Of a DNA stretch of 64,000 bases, positions 43,260-51,846 are shown piece after piece. The DNA comes from Paraconexibacter antarcticus (GTDB taxonomy: Bacteria; Actinomycetota; Thermoleophilia; Solirubrobacterales; Solirubrobacteraceae), in assembly GCF_024220175.1 (NCBI RefSeq), contig NZ_CP098502.1, positions 868,001-932,000 on the forward strand, in the 5' to 3' direction. Each line of letters opens with the position of its first letter. Position 1 is the stretch's first letter. The translations under genes and the position numbers were made by a program. The notes beneath the pieces were generated by a model. That model was not told the origin of the DNA. It saw nothing but the letters and a program-made list of their open reading frames with translations, and made no database searches.

Positions 43260-44170
43260 CAGGCGTCCGCTCCGGCGAGGGTGACCACGACGGTCATGTC
43301 CCACGGGTCGCGGACGGCGAACCCGCCCGGGCGGTCCGCGAGGGGGACCCCGGCGGCCTCCAGGCGCCCGCGGACCTCGGCGATCTCGCCGGCCTCGGCG
43401 AGCTCGATCGTCCACTCGCGCAGCCCGACGACGTGCGGCGGGAGGGCGGGGACGTCCGGCCCGCGCCAGACGTTGAAGGCGAGGTGGTGGTGGTACCCGC
43501 CGGCGGAGACGAAGGCGGCCGACGGCAGGCTGCCCCAGACCTCGAAGCCGAGCAGGTCGCGGTAGAACCCGAGGCCGCGCTCGACCGAGCCGACGTGGAG
43601 ATGCAGGTGGCCGGTCCGCAGACCGGGACGGACCTGGGCGCTCGGCGCCTCACCCGCGACGGTCGCGAGCAGCGCGTCGAAGTCGAGCGGCAGCGGGCCG
43701 CCGCGCTGGAACTCCGAGAACTCCTGCTCCGGCGTCGGCCACTGCTCGCGCGGCCGGTCGGCGGCGAGCTCGAGGCCGTTGCCGTCCGGGTCGGCGAGGT
43801 AGATCGCCTCGTGCGTGCCGTGGTCCGACGCGCCCTGGATGTGCACCCGCCCGGCGGCGAGGCGCAGTGCCGCGCGGGCGAGCTCCTCGCGCTCGGGGTG
43901 GAGCAGGGCGACGTGGTAGAGGCCGGCGTGGTGGCCGGGCGCATGGGCGACGGGATCCTCGTGGAGGACGAGCGTCGTGACGGTGCCGTCGCCGAGCTCG
44001 GCGACGTCTGAGTCGTGGCGGTGCACGCGCAGGCCGAGGGCGGTCTGGTACCAGGCGACCGAGCGGTCGAGCTGCGTGACGACGAGGTGGACGGCACCGA
44101 GCCGGAGGGTGGCGGGGAGGACCGGCGCGGCGGTGGCGACGGGGGAGGGGGTGCTCGTGGGCTGGGTCAT
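43259..44170 (-). CDS. Catechol-2,3-dioxygenase-like protein (CatE-type), two VOC domains
   Basis: 303 residues. Domain 1: LGAVHLVVTQLDRSVAWYQT, HVALLHPEREELARAALRLA, DHGTHEAIYLADPDGNGLEL, ADRPREQWP; domain 2: TGHLHLHVGSVERGLGFYRD, SAGGYHHHLAFNVWRG, DPWDMTVVVTLAG. The metal His and Glu residues fit the Bacillus CatE type, Fe-dependent ring cleavage of catechols. N-terminal 34 residues are Pro/Thr-rich. It lies downstream of an AraC regulator on the same strand, with a 123-base gap, and is coupled to another VOC gene. Role in aromatic breakdown is inferred. Confidence 0.85.
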   Translation of the reverse strand: MTQPTSTPSPVATAAPVLPATLRLGAVHLVVTQLDRSVAWYQTALGLRVHRHDSDVAELGDGTVTTLVLHEDPVAHAPGHHAGLYHVALLHPEREELARAALRLAAGRVHIQGASDHGTHEAIYLADPDGNGLELAADRPREQWPTPEQEFSEFQRGGPLPLDFDALLATVAGEAPSAQVRPGLRTGHLHLHVGSVERGLGFYRDLLGFEVWGSLPSAAFVSAGGYHHHLAFNVWRGPDVPALPPHVVGLREWTIELAEAGEIAEVRGRLEAAGVPLADRPGGFAVRDPWDMTVVVTLAGADA

Positions 44171-44293
44171 GGCGGGCGTCGGCTCTTCGTTCTTCGGAGG
44201 GATGGGATGCGGCGTACTCCCAGTGTCGGGCCGCGGGGCCCCGCCCGGAATGGCCACCCCGCGCCGATGCATGGACTTTCGGGAGGACGGCGC

Positions 44294-45160
44294 TCAGCGC
44301 CCGCGCGCGGCCTCGCGGTAGCCCATCGGCGCGACCCCGAAGTGGCGCTTGAACGCCCGCGAGAAGTAGAGCTGGTCGGTGAAGCCGACGGCGTAGGAGA
44401 CCTCGCCGATCGTCCGGTCGGTGAAGCGCAGCAGCCGCGCGGCCTCGAGCATGACGCGGTCGAGGACGAGGTCCTTCGTCGTGCGCCCGGTGAGCTGGAC
44501 GAGCGTGCGGGACAGGGCGGCGCGGGGGACGCCGAGCGCGTCGGCGTAGTGCGTCGCGTCGTGGTGGCGGCGGAAGTCGTCCTCGAGCAGGGCGGCGAAG
44601 CGGCGCTGCAGCCCGACGCCCGCGTCATCGGCGTCGCCGCGCTCGCTGCGCGCCCCGTCGTACCAGCGCTCGAGCCACAACAGGACGGTGGCGATGAGGT
44701 TGCCCTGCAGGTCGGCGCTGTAGACGTCGGCCGGGCGGCGCAGCTCGGCGCCGAGCGTCAGCAGGAGCGACTCGAGGCGGTCCTGCTCGCCGGGCGGCAC
44801 GGCGATCGTCCGGCCGGGCGCGCCGGTGAGCAGCCAGCCCGCGGCGACCCGCTGCGCGCCGCCGCTGACGAGCTCGTCGCGGAAGCGGAGGATCGCGCCG
44901 TGCATGCCGCTCGCGCCGAGGAACTGGTGCACCTGCCCGCGGCCGACGACGGTGATCGCCCCGGGGACGACCGCGTGGCGGTCGCCGTCGACGAGGTGCT
45001 CGCCGCAGCCCTCCCGCAGCCAGATGAGCTCGTGGTAGTCGTGCCGGTGCGGCTCGCGGACCGGGTCGTCGCCGACGCGCGCGTCGTCGAGCACGACGAC
45101 CTCCGCGGGCCGCTGCGTGTCGAGCGTGTCGAGGGCGATGTCTGCGCCGCGGCCGGTCAT
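44294..45160 (-). CDS. AraC-family transcriptional regulator with cupin domain
   Basis: 288 residues. N-terminal cupin-like domain (HRHDYHELIWLREGCGEHLV, QVHQFLGASGMHGAILRFRD) with His residues near the sugar-binding AraC type, then two helix-turn-helix units (VPRAALSRTLVQLTGRTTKD, EVSYAVGFTDQLYFSRAFKR, HFGVAPMGYREAARG). It probably activates the VOC genes downstream, which start 123 bases after its stop on the same strand, in response to a catechol-type ligand; the ligand is not known. Divergent from the cyclase gene at 45198. Confidence 0.88.
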   Translation of the reverse strand: MTGRGADIALDTLDTQRPAEVVVLDDARVGDDPVREPHRHDYHELIWLREGCGEHLVDGDRHAVVPGAITVVGRGQVHQFLGASGMHGAILRFRDELVSGGAQRVAAGWLLTGAPGRTIAVPPGEQDRLESLLLTLGAELRRPADVYSADLQGNLIATVLLWLERWYDGARSERGDADDAGVGLQRRFAALLEDDFRRHHDATHYADALGVPRAALSRTLVQLTGRTTKDLVLDRVMLEAARLLRFTDRTIGEVSYAVGFTDQLYFSRAFKRHFGVAPMGYREAARGR

Positions 45161-45197
45161 CGAACGGGGACGCTAGCGCCGCGGGTACGCTCGCCGG

Positions 45198-46739
45198 GTG
45201 AACGACGCCGGCATCCCCGCGCTGCGCCAGGTCCTGGCCGGCGAGGCGGGCGACCTCCCGGGCCCGGTGCTCATCCGGGCCACCCGGACGGTCATCGCCG
45301 CGGCGGTCCTGCTCTCGCATCTCATCGGGGCGCTCATCGTCCTCGGGCTCCTCGGCCTCGCCTTCCCCGTGCCGCCCGAGGTCACCTCCCACGCCGCGTG
45401 GCGCAACGTCGCCATCGGCGGCGCCTACGTCACCGTCGTCTTCCCGCTCGGCCTGTGGGCCGGCCTGCGCGCGGCGGGGGCGATCGACGACTGGCTCATC
45501 GAGGACCGCGCGCCGACCGCGCGCGAGCGCCGCCGCACCCTGCAGCTGCCGATCCGCCTGCAGGCCCAGCAGGGCGCGCTCTGGGCGGTCGCGGCGGTCA
45601 TCGCCGTCACGGGCAACCTCACGACGTCGACGAAGTTCGCCGTCGAGATCGGGATCACGGTGAGCCTCGGGGGCGTCTCGACCGTCGCGATCGCCTTCCT
45701 CCTGACCCAGCGCCTGCTCCGCCCGATCCGCGCGCGCCTCCTCGAGGCCGCGCCGCCCCGCCACGGCGACAGCTCCGGCGTCGCGCTGCAGGCGCTGACG
45801 TCGTGGTTCATCGGGACGATCGTCCCGGTCGTCGGCGCGCTCGCGCTCGGCGTCAGCGCGCTCATGGTCGACATGACCGCCCACGACCTCGCGCGGTCGG
45901 TCATCGTCCTCTGCACCGTCGCGGTCGTCGTCGGCTTCGGCGCGATCGCCCTCTTCGCGCGCTCGATCTCGCAGCCGCTCCGCGAGCTCCGCGACGCGCT
46001 CGACCGTCTCGACGCCGGGGACTTCGACGTCGCGCTCACCGTGAAGGACGTGTCGGAGATCGGCTACGCGCAGGCGGGCTTCAACCGGACGGCTGCGGGC
46101 CTGCGCGAGCGCGAGCGCCTGCGCGACCTCTTCGGCCGGCACGTCGGGCGGGACGTCGCCCGACGTGCGCTCGACGAGGGGGCGCAGCTCGGCGGGGAGG
46201 AGCGCGAGGCGGGGATGCTCTTCGTCGACATCATCGGCTCCACGACCCTCGCCGTCCGCCGCGGCCCGACCGAGGTCGTCGGCGCCCTCAACGCGTTCTT
46301 CGCGATCGTCGTGGAGGTCGTCCTCGAGCACGACGGGCTCGTGAACAAGTTCGAGGGGGACGGCGCGCTCTGCGTCTTCGGCGCGCCGCTCGAGCACGCG
46401 GACCCGGCGTCCGCCGCGCTCGCCGCCGCCCGCACGCTGCAGGCTCGCCTGACCGCGGAGCTGCCCGACGTCCCGGCCGGGATCGGCGTGTCCGCCGGCA
46501 CGGTCGTCGCCGGCAACGTCGGGGCTGCGGACCGCTTCGAGTACACGGTCATCGGCGACCCGGTGAACGAGGCGGCGCGACTCACCGAGCAGGCGAAGGA
46601 CCGCCCGGGGCGGGTGTGCGCCTCGGGCGCCGCCGTCGAGCGGGCGAGTGCCGAGGAGGCCGCGCGCTGGGCCGTCGGCGACGCGGTGACGCTGCGCGGC
46701 CGCGACGAGCCCACCCCGATCGCGGTACCCCGGTCGTGA
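45198..46739 (+). CDS. Membrane class III adenylate/guanylate cyclase with HAMP
   Basis: 513 residues from a GTG. About six membrane helices in the first 240 residues, a HAMP linker (SISQPLRELRDALDRLDAGD, about 255-305) and a class III cyclase domain from 330. The metal Asp in FVDIIGST and the second Asp in FEGDGALCVFGAP are present; the purine-binding Lys is in NKFEGD and the transition-state Arg in VNEAARL. The layout matches actinobacterial HAMP-cyclases of the Rv1318c-Rv1320c type, which make cAMP. The membrane part is probably the regulatory input. Its stop overlaps the next start by 4 bases (GTGA). Confidence 0.9.
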   Translation: MNDAGIPALRQVLAGEAGDLPGPVLIRATRTVIAAAVLLSHLIGALIVLGLLGLAFPVPPEVTSHAAWRNVAIGGAYVTVVFPLGLWAGLRAAGAIDDWLIEDRAPTARERRRTLQLPIRLQAQQGALWAVAAVIAVTGNLTTSTKFAVEIGITVSLGGVSTVAIAFLLTQRLLRPIRARLLEAAPPRHGDSSGVALQALTSWFIGTIVPVVGALALGVSALMVDMTAHDLARSVIVLCTVAVVVGFGAIALFARSISQPLRELRDALDRLDAGDFDVALTVKDVSEIGYAQAGFNRTAAGLRERERLRDLFGRHVGRDVARRALDEGAQLGGEEREAGMLFVDIIGSTTLAVRRGPTEVVGALNAFFAIVVEVVLEHDGLVNKFEGDGALCVFGAPLEHADPASAALAAARTLQARLTAELPDVPAGIGVSAGTVVAGNVGAADRFEYTVIGDPVNEAARLTEQAKDRPGRVCASGAAVERASAEEAARWAVGDAVTLRGRDEPTPIAVPRS

Positions 46740-47911
46740 CGGGGCGGGAAGCCACGCCGGGGCCGGGGCCGCACGCCTGGCGGCGCGTCGCCTTCGGCAT
46801 GTTCGCCGTCGGCTGGGGCGCGAACCAGTTCTCCTCGATGCTCGTCGCCTACAAGCACGAGCTCCACTTCGGGGCGGGGACGCTCGCCGCCCTCTTCGGC
46901 ATCTACGCGCTCGGCCTCGTCCCCGGGCTGCTGCTCGGCGGCCCGGCCTCCGACCGCTACGGCCGCCGCCCGCTGACGGTCGCTTTCGTCGCCCTCTCGC
47001 CGCTGGCGACCTTCGGTCTCGTCCTCGGCCGTCACGGCGCCGAGGGCCTCGCGCTCGCGCGGCTGCTCGCGGGCGCCTGCTCGGGCGTCGTCTTCGCGGC
47101 GGGCAGCGCCTGGGTCCAGGAGCTGTCGGCGGGCACACCGGAGGGGACCGGCGCGCGGCGCGCGGCGATCGCCCTCACCGCGGGCTTCGGCACCGGCCCG
47201 GTCGTCTCCGGGCTCATGGCCCAGTGGATCGGCCATCCGCTCGTCGTGCCCTACGTCCCCCACATCGTCCTCGGCCTCGCGGCGCTCGTCCTGCTCCCGG
47301 CCGCGCCGGAGACGACGACGGGCGGCCACGGGCGCGTGCAGCTGCGCCTCTCCCGCGCGGTGCGGACGGCGCGCTTCGGCCGCGTGGTCGCCCCGACCGC
47401 GCCGTGGGTCTTCGGCTGCGCCGCGATCGCCATCGCGGTGCTGCCCGGCCGGGTCGGGCACGTGTCGGTCGGGCTCACCGGCGTCATCTGCGGGCTGACG
47501 CTCGGGACCGGGGTGGCGGTGCAGCCGTACGCCCGCCGGCTCGAGGACCGGTACCCGCTGCGGGCCGGGCGCTACGGGCTCGTCGCCGCCGTCGCGGGGG
47601 CGCTCATCGGCGCGGCGGCGGTCGACGGGCAGCACCTTGCCCTCGTCGTCCTGGCGGCGTTCCCGCTGGGGGCGGGTTACGGGCTGTGTCTCGTGTCGGG
47701 ACTGCGCGAGAGCGAGCGCCTCACCGCCCCGGAGGAACGCGGCGCGACGCTCGCGGTGTACTACGCGCTGACGTACATCGGGTTCGCGGTGCCGTACCTG
47801 CTGGCGGCGCTGAGCCACCTCACGGGGGACGCCGGCGCGCTGGGGGTGGCCGCCGGCGGGGCCGCGGTCACCGCGGCCGCCGTGCAGGCCGGGCAGCGGC
47901 GCGCGGCCTGA
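46736..47911 (+). CDS. Major facilitator superfamily transporter
   Basis: 391 residues from a GTG that overlaps the cyclase stop (GTGA), so the two are coupled. Twelve probable helices with the usual MFS motif near helix 2-3, GGPASDRYGRRPLTVAFVAL, and a helix 5 motif (AALTAGFGTGPVVSGLMA in similar form). A Gly/Ala-rich short C terminus. The substrate is unknown; MFS efflux pumps of this length often export drugs or small acids. The link to cAMP signalling is inferred only from coupling. Confidence 0.87.
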   Translation: MTGREATPGPGPHAWRRVAFGMFAVGWGANQFSSMLVAYKHELHFGAGTLAALFGIYALGLVPGLLLGGPASDRYGRRPLTVAFVALSPLATFGLVLGRHGAEGLALARLLAGACSGVVFAAGSAWVQELSAGTPEGTGARRAAIALTAGFGTGPVVSGLMAQWIGHPLVVPYVPHIVLGLAALVLLPAAPETTTGGHGRVQLRLSRAVRTARFGRVVAPTAPWVFGCAAIAIAVLPGRVGHVSVGLTGVICGLTLGTGVAVQPYARRLEDRYPLRAGRYGLVAAVAGALIGAAAVDGQHLALVVLAAFPLGAGYGLCLVSGLRESERLTAPEERGATLAVYYALTYIGFAVPYLLAALSHLTGDAGALGVAAGGAAVTAAAVQAGQRRAA

Positions 47912-47914
47912 GGC

Positions 47915-48187
47915 CTACCGGTCGGCCGGGCGCTCCCCGTCGGCCTCGCCGTGCTCCTCGCCCGCGTCCTCGGTCTCGTCGCGGGCGTCGTGCGTGATCG
48001 CGGCGGTGCCGTGGTCGTCGCCGTGCGAGGCGTGTTCGATGAGCTCGGCCTCGGCCTGCTCGAAGCCTTCGGACTCGCCGCCGCCGGCCTCCTCGACGGC
48101 ACGCCGCTCCTCGCGGCGGCGCTCGGCCAGGCGGTCGACGTCGACGGTCGGGAGGTCGTTCAGTTCCATGTCGGGGTCCTCGGGCAT
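47915..48187 (-). CDS. Small acidic protein, unknown
   Basis: 90 residues, strongly acidic. It has the segment ESEGFEQAEAELIEHASHGD, which looks like a conserved core of small actinobacterial proteins, then a disordered Glu/Asp/His-rich tail. No family function recognised. It is 5 bases after the gene at 48193 on the same strand. A start at the internal Met (MELNDLPT) would shorten it to 84 residues. Confidence 0.65.
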   Translation of the reverse strand: MPEDPDMELNDLPTVDVDRLAERRREERRAVEEAGGGESEGFEQAEAELIEHASHGDDHGTAAITHDARDETEDAGEEHGEADGERPADR

Positions 48188-48192
48188 CGGGG

Positions 48193-48594
48193 TCAGGACG
48201 TGGTCCGGGCGACGCGGCGGACGGTGACGGGCACGCCGAGCTCGGCGCGCGCGGCGTCGAGCTCGTCCTCGCGGTACGCGCGCTCGTCGTCCTCGTGGGT
48301 CAGGATGAGGACGCGATCGGCCGGGAAGACCGCGAGCGCGTCGCGGGCGGCCTGCAGCGGCTCGGCCTCGCCGACCTCGCCGCCGACCTCGACGTTCGCG
48401 CCGCGGAGCTTCGCGACCGAGGCCTGCTCGATTTCGCGGGCGCGGGCGATCGCGTCGTCGACGTCGCTCACCCAGAAGCGGACGGGGGAGTCCTCCAGGG
48501 CGGGCGCGACGACGTAGACCTCCGCGTCGCGCTCCGCGGCGTCGCGGACGGTGGCGGCGTCGGGCACCTCACCGGCGATGATGAGCAGCTTCAT
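48193..48594 (-). CDS. Small Rossmann-like protein, unknown
   Basis: 133 residues starting MKLLIIAGEVPDAATVRDAA. Alternating strands and helices (AEVYVVAPALEDSPVRFWVS, DVDDAIARAREIEQASVAKL, PADRVLILTHEDDERAYRED) resemble universal-stress-protein or related alpha/beta folds, but no ATP motif is certain. It is probably cotranscribed with the acidic gene downstream. Function not assigned. Confidence 0.65.
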   Translation of the reverse strand: MKLLIIAGEVPDAATVRDAAERDAEVYVVAPALEDSPVRFWVSDVDDAIARAREIEQASVAKLRGANVEVGGEVGEAEPLQAARDALAVFPADRVLILTHEDDERAYREDELDAARAELGVPVTVRRVARTTS

Positions 48595-48670
48595 GGTGTG
48601 AGGCTGCCCCGTGGGGCCCCCCGGCAAACGCGTGGAGTGACGCACCGGCGCGTTGGGTAGCCCTCAGAAC

Positions 48671-48874
48671 ATGACCATCACGCTCGACCCGCCGAAGCTC
48701 GAGGTCCCGGGGACGATGCCGCCGCATCCCGGCGGACCGGACATCGCGCCGGGCCCGTCCGACCCGGTGCCGCCGACGCCCACCCCGGAGCCCGGGCCGC
48801 TGCCCCCGTCGTCGCCCGATCCCGTGCCGCCGACCCCCGCGCCGGACCCGTCGCCGGACGGCCCGCAGATCTGA
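48671..48874 (+). CDS. Small Pro-rich protein, doubtful
   Basis: 67 residues, about 40% Pro, with repeats of the form DPVPPTPxP (PSDPVPPTPTPEPGP, SPDPVPPTPAPDPSP). No signal peptide, no good ribosome site. It has no stop codons in frame, which is expected by chance at this GC content, so it may be a non-gene. Confidence 0.4.
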   Translation: MTITLDPPKLEVPGTMPPHPGGPDIAPGPSDPVPPTPTPEPGPLPPSSPDPVPPTPAPDPSPDGPQI

Positions 48875-48886
48875 CCCCCGGCCCGC

Positions 48887-50053
48887 TCAGCCCTCGGCGA
48901 GCAGCGGCTTGGCGAGGGCCATGAGCAGCGCGTCGTTCGCGCCCTCGCCGATCTGCGTCTGCGGAGCGTCCCGGCGCAGGCGCGCGAGCTCGTCGTCGGC
49001 TCCGTAGGAGCGGCTCGCCGCCAGGCGCGCCGCATGGTCGACCGCCCAGACCGCGGCGTCCGACGCGACGATCTTCGCGGCGGTGGCCAGCCGCCCGGCG
49101 TCCTCGCGCTGCTGGTCGACCGCCTCGGCGGCGCGGAGGATGAGCGCCTCGGCCGCCATGAGCTGCGAGACGATCTCGCCGACGCGCAGCTGCGCGTGGG
49201 TGTGGTCGCCGAGGACGCCGTCCCCGATCGCGCGCCCGGTCGACTCGCCGACGGCGCAGACGAGGCAGCGGTCGATGATCCCGAGGGCGCGGCAGGCGAC
49301 GTTCACGCGGCCGACGTCGAGCGCGTCGAGCATCTGGCGCGCGCCGCGGCCGAGGCCATCAGCGTCCCCGCCGAGGATCTCCGCGCCGGCCTCGTGGTGG
49401 CCGTCGAAGACGTAGGCGGCGGACTCGACGCCGCGATAGCCCATCTTGTCGAGGTCCTCGACCCGCCAGGACGCGGTCCCGCGGCCCTCGGTGGGGAGGA
49501 CGACGCACGAGGGCTTCTCGGAGCCCTCGACGCCGGCGAGCAGGAAGATGACCTGGCTCGACCGGCCGCCCGCGACCCAGCGCTTGGCGCCATCGAGCAC
49601 GAGGCCGCCGTCCGGGTGCGGTCGCGCGGTCGTCTCGAGCCGGTGCAGGTCGCTGCCCGCCTGCGGCTCGGTGATCGAGAACGACGCGAGGACCTCGCCG
49701 CTCGCCATCCCCGGCAGCCAGCGGGCCCGCTGCTCCGGGGTGCCGTGGCGGGTCAGCAGCGTGATGGCGAGGCCGGTCGGGTTCACCGCGCCGGTGATCG
49801 AGATCCACCCCTGGCTCAGCGTGCGCCAGACGTGGACGAGGTCCTTGACGCCGAGGCCGGGCCCGCCGAACTCGGTGGGGACGAGCGCGCCGGTGATGCC
49901 GAGGCCGACGACCTGCGCGAGCGTCGCGTCCGGCAGCTCGTCGTCGCGGTCCCACGCGGCGACGTTCGGCAGGAGCTCCTCGTCGAGGAGGCGCTTGGTG
50001 GCGGCGTGGAGCGCGGTGGCGATCTCGGCGCGGTCGGGGGCGGCGGTGGACAT
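48887..50053 (-). CDS. Acyl-CoA dehydrogenase
   Basis: 388 residues. N-terminal domain with GITGALVPTEFGGPGLGVKD, middle with SFSITEPQAGSDLHRLET and DGAKRWVAGGRSSQ, C-terminal domain with LDALDVGRVNVACRALGIID and QTQIGEGANDALLMALAKPL. The FAD and acyl sites fit the family, though the C-terminal motif differs from that of the enzyme at 24296. Active in acyl-CoA oxidation or a related step, such as chain-shortening of side chains; substrate not known. It stands alone on its strand. Confidence 0.86.
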   Translation of the reverse strand: MSTAAPDRAEIATALHAATKRLLDEELLPNVAAWDRDDELPDATLAQVVGLGITGALVPTEFGGPGLGVKDLVHVWRTLSQGWISITGAVNPTGLAITLLTRHGTPEQRARWLPGMASGEVLASFSITEPQAGSDLHRLETTARPHPDGGLVLDGAKRWVAGGRSSQVIFLLAGVEGSEKPSCVVLPTEGRGTASWRVEDLDKMGYRGVESAAYVFDGHHEAGAEILGGDADGLGRGARQMLDALDVGRVNVACRALGIIDRCLVCAVGESTGRAIGDGVLGDHTHAQLRVGEIVSQLMAAEALILRAAEAVDQQREDAGRLATAAKIVASDAAVWAVDHAARLAASRSYGADDELARLRRDAPQTQIGEGANDALLMALAKPLLAEG

Positions 50054-50090
50054 GAGGCGTCCCTACCCGCCGTTGTCGGTTCGCGAACCG

Positions 50091-50753
50091 TCAGAAGAGG
50101 CGTGCGGGCGCACGCGCCGCCGCCGGGGCGGGCGGCTGGGGCTGCGGGTCGACGGCGGCGGGGCCGGCGCCGCCCCGGGCCGACGGGCCCGCCGGCGCCG
50201 TCGCCCGCTGCAGGCCGCCGAGGCGCAGCAGGAGGAGCAGCGCGGGCGGGACGACCGCGAGCGCCGTCAGCGCGAGGAACCACGTCGTCCCCGCGTCGGT
50301 GCCCATGCCGAGCGAGTGCGCGACGCCCATCGCCCAGGCGAGCGCGGTGAAGCGGTGCGCCGTCCGCCAGCGCGCGTGGCCGATGAGGCCGCGGGCGTAG
50401 TAGCCGAGGCCAAGCGCGACGAGCGCCCAGCTCGCCCAGAGGCCGAGGGCGCTCCACCAGCGGTGGTAGGGGGAGACGAACGGGATGAGCACGTCCGCGG
50501 GCGCGGGGTGGAGGAAGGAGTCGCCCAGGAGCGAGAGGCCGTGGACGGCGAGGGCGACGAGGGTCGCGAGCGAGAGGACCTCGTGCAGCGCGCGCAGGTC
50601 GCCCGCGCGGGTGCCGCGGACGAGGCGCGTGCCCATGAGGATACCGGCGCCGACCGAGACGCTCGCGAGGACGAGCGCGACCGTGCCGGCGGCGCGGCTC
50701 GTGATCCAGAAGAGGTGCGGCGACGTCGCGACGGCGGCGGCCGCCGCCGTCAT
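50091..50753 (-). CDS. Haem-type membrane protein, ferric-reductase-like
   Basis: 220 residues. Five or so hydrophobic helices with paired His residues in LHEVLSLATLVALAVHGLSL (two His 14 apart) and AHRFTALAWAMGVAHSLGMG (two His 14 apart), the bis-His pattern of b-type haem in ferric-reductase-like and YedZ/MsrQ proteins. A low-complexity Pro/Ala tail ends the protein. Its ATG overlaps the ApbE stop by 4 bases. It probably moves electrons across the membrane to an FMN-bearing partner. Confidence 0.78.
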   Translation of the reverse strand: MTAAAAAVATSPHLFWITSRAAGTVALVLASVSVGAGILMGTRLVRGTRAGDLRALHEVLSLATLVALAVHGLSLLGDSFLHPAPADVLIPFVSPYHRWWSALGLWASWALVALGLGYYARGLIGHARWRTAHRFTALAWAMGVAHSLGMGTDAGTTWFLALTALAVVPPALLLLLRLGGLQRATAPAGPSARGGAGPAAVDPQPQPPAPAAARAPARLF

Positions 50754-51748
50754 CGGCCGGCTCCTCGCACGCCGTGCGGCAGGACGATCGGCTCGCCGCG
50801 GGCCGGCACGAGGACACCGCCGTCGGGGAGGAAGGCGGCGGCGCCCTCGACGCCGGAGAGGAGCGCGGCCTTCGCGCGGGTCTCGGCGAGCAGCCCCGTC
50901 GGCGCGAGCGCCGTCACCTGGATGAGGCCCGTGTCGGCCGGGGCGCCCGTGCGGGGGTCGATGAGGTGGTGGCTGTCGGCCGGGCCGGCGGCGTCGGTGC
51001 GGCCGTCGCCCGCCCACGCGCGGCGCGTCGTGCCGCTCGTCGCTACGGCGGCGGCGCGCAGGGAGAAGGCGTGGATCGGCTCGCCGCCCGCGGGGTCCGC
51101 GACGTCGACGCGGCGCTCGAGGTCGGCGGTGCCGCCGAGGCGCAGGTCGCCGGCGCAGTCGACGACCCAGGCGTCGCAGTCACGCAGCGCGTGGGCCATC
51201 AGGTCCGCGGCGATGCCCTTCGCGAGGCCACCGCTGTCGAGGCGGACGCCCGCGGGGCGGATGACCTCCGTCTCGTTGACGCGGAGCAGCCGCCAGCCGC
51301 CGGCGAGCGGGGCGGGGTTGCGGGCGGCGCGCGCCCAGGCCGGGCCGAAGGCGGCGTGGGGGTGGGTGTCGGGGAAGTGGCCGCGGTAGCCGGCGTCCTC
51401 GAGGGCCGGCAGGCACGTGGCGTCGACGAGGCCGTCGGTCGCCTCGCCGGCCCAGCGGGCGGCCGCGGCGAGGCGGCGCAGGAGGTAGCCGGCCGGGACG
51501 GCGCGCCGCGGGTCCTCGTTCAGGCGGCACAGCTCGCTGTCGGGCCGGAAGCGGGAGAGCTGCGCGTCGACGTCGAGGGCGATGCGGCGGGCAGCGTCGA
51601 TGGCCGCCCGCGCGGCGTCCTCGGCAGGGGCGGACGCGATGACCGTGACCTTCGTGCCGAAGCAGGGGAACGTCACGGTGACCTCGGTCAGGGGGAGGAC
51701 CTCGGTCGGGGCGGGCGGCGCATCGACGGTCGGGGGCATGACGAGCAT
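50750..51748 (-). CDS. apbE: FAD:protein FMN transferase, ApbE-like
   Basis: 332 residues. Family motifs: MTVTFPCFGTKVTV-like start (VTVTFPCFGTKVTVIAS in part), LDVDAQLSRFRPDSELCRLN, VDATCLPALEDAGY, GVRLDSGGLAKGIAADLMAH, VDCAGDLRLGG and VATSGTTRR with HHLIDPRTGAPAD. The enzyme attaches FMN to Thr of exported electron-transfer proteins. No clear signal peptide: the N-terminal Pro-rich segment is short. Coupled to the haem membrane protein gene, so the pair is probably an electron-transfer module; the FMN-bearing target is not in the window. Confidence 0.9.
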   Translation of the reverse strand: MLVMPPTVDAPPAPTEVLPLTEVTVTFPCFGTKVTVIASAPAEDAARAAIDAARRIALDVDAQLSRFRPDSELCRLNEDPRRAVPAGYLLRRLAAAARWAGEATDGLVDATCLPALEDAGYRGHFPDTHPHAAFGPAWARAARNPAPLAGGWRLLRVNETEVIRPAGVRLDSGGLAKGIAADLMAHALRDCDAWVVDCAGDLRLGGTADLERRVDVADPAGGEPIHAFSLRAAAVATSGTTRRAWAGDGRTDAAGPADSHHLIDPRTGAPADTGLIQVTALAPTGLLAETRAKAALLSGVEGAAAFLPDGGVLVPARGEPIVLPHGVRGAGR

Positions 51749-51831
51749 GCTGCTCCCGTGACCTTCGTGAACGCTGAAGGGCTCCTGGGAACTTCCTGAG
51801 TGCGGCGAGTGGCCCGCGGCCGGAAATGAAG

Positions 51832-51845
51832 GTACGCTCCCGTAC
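51832..51845. promoter_or_regulatory. Palindrome GTACG-N4-CGTAC directly before SDR start
   Basis: GTACG, CTCC, CGTAC ends one base before the ATG at 51847, so it covers the ribosome-site region. The core TACG-N4-CGTA matches the palindrome at 38289 beside the TetR gene. Confidence 0.45.
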
Positions 51846-51846
51846 T

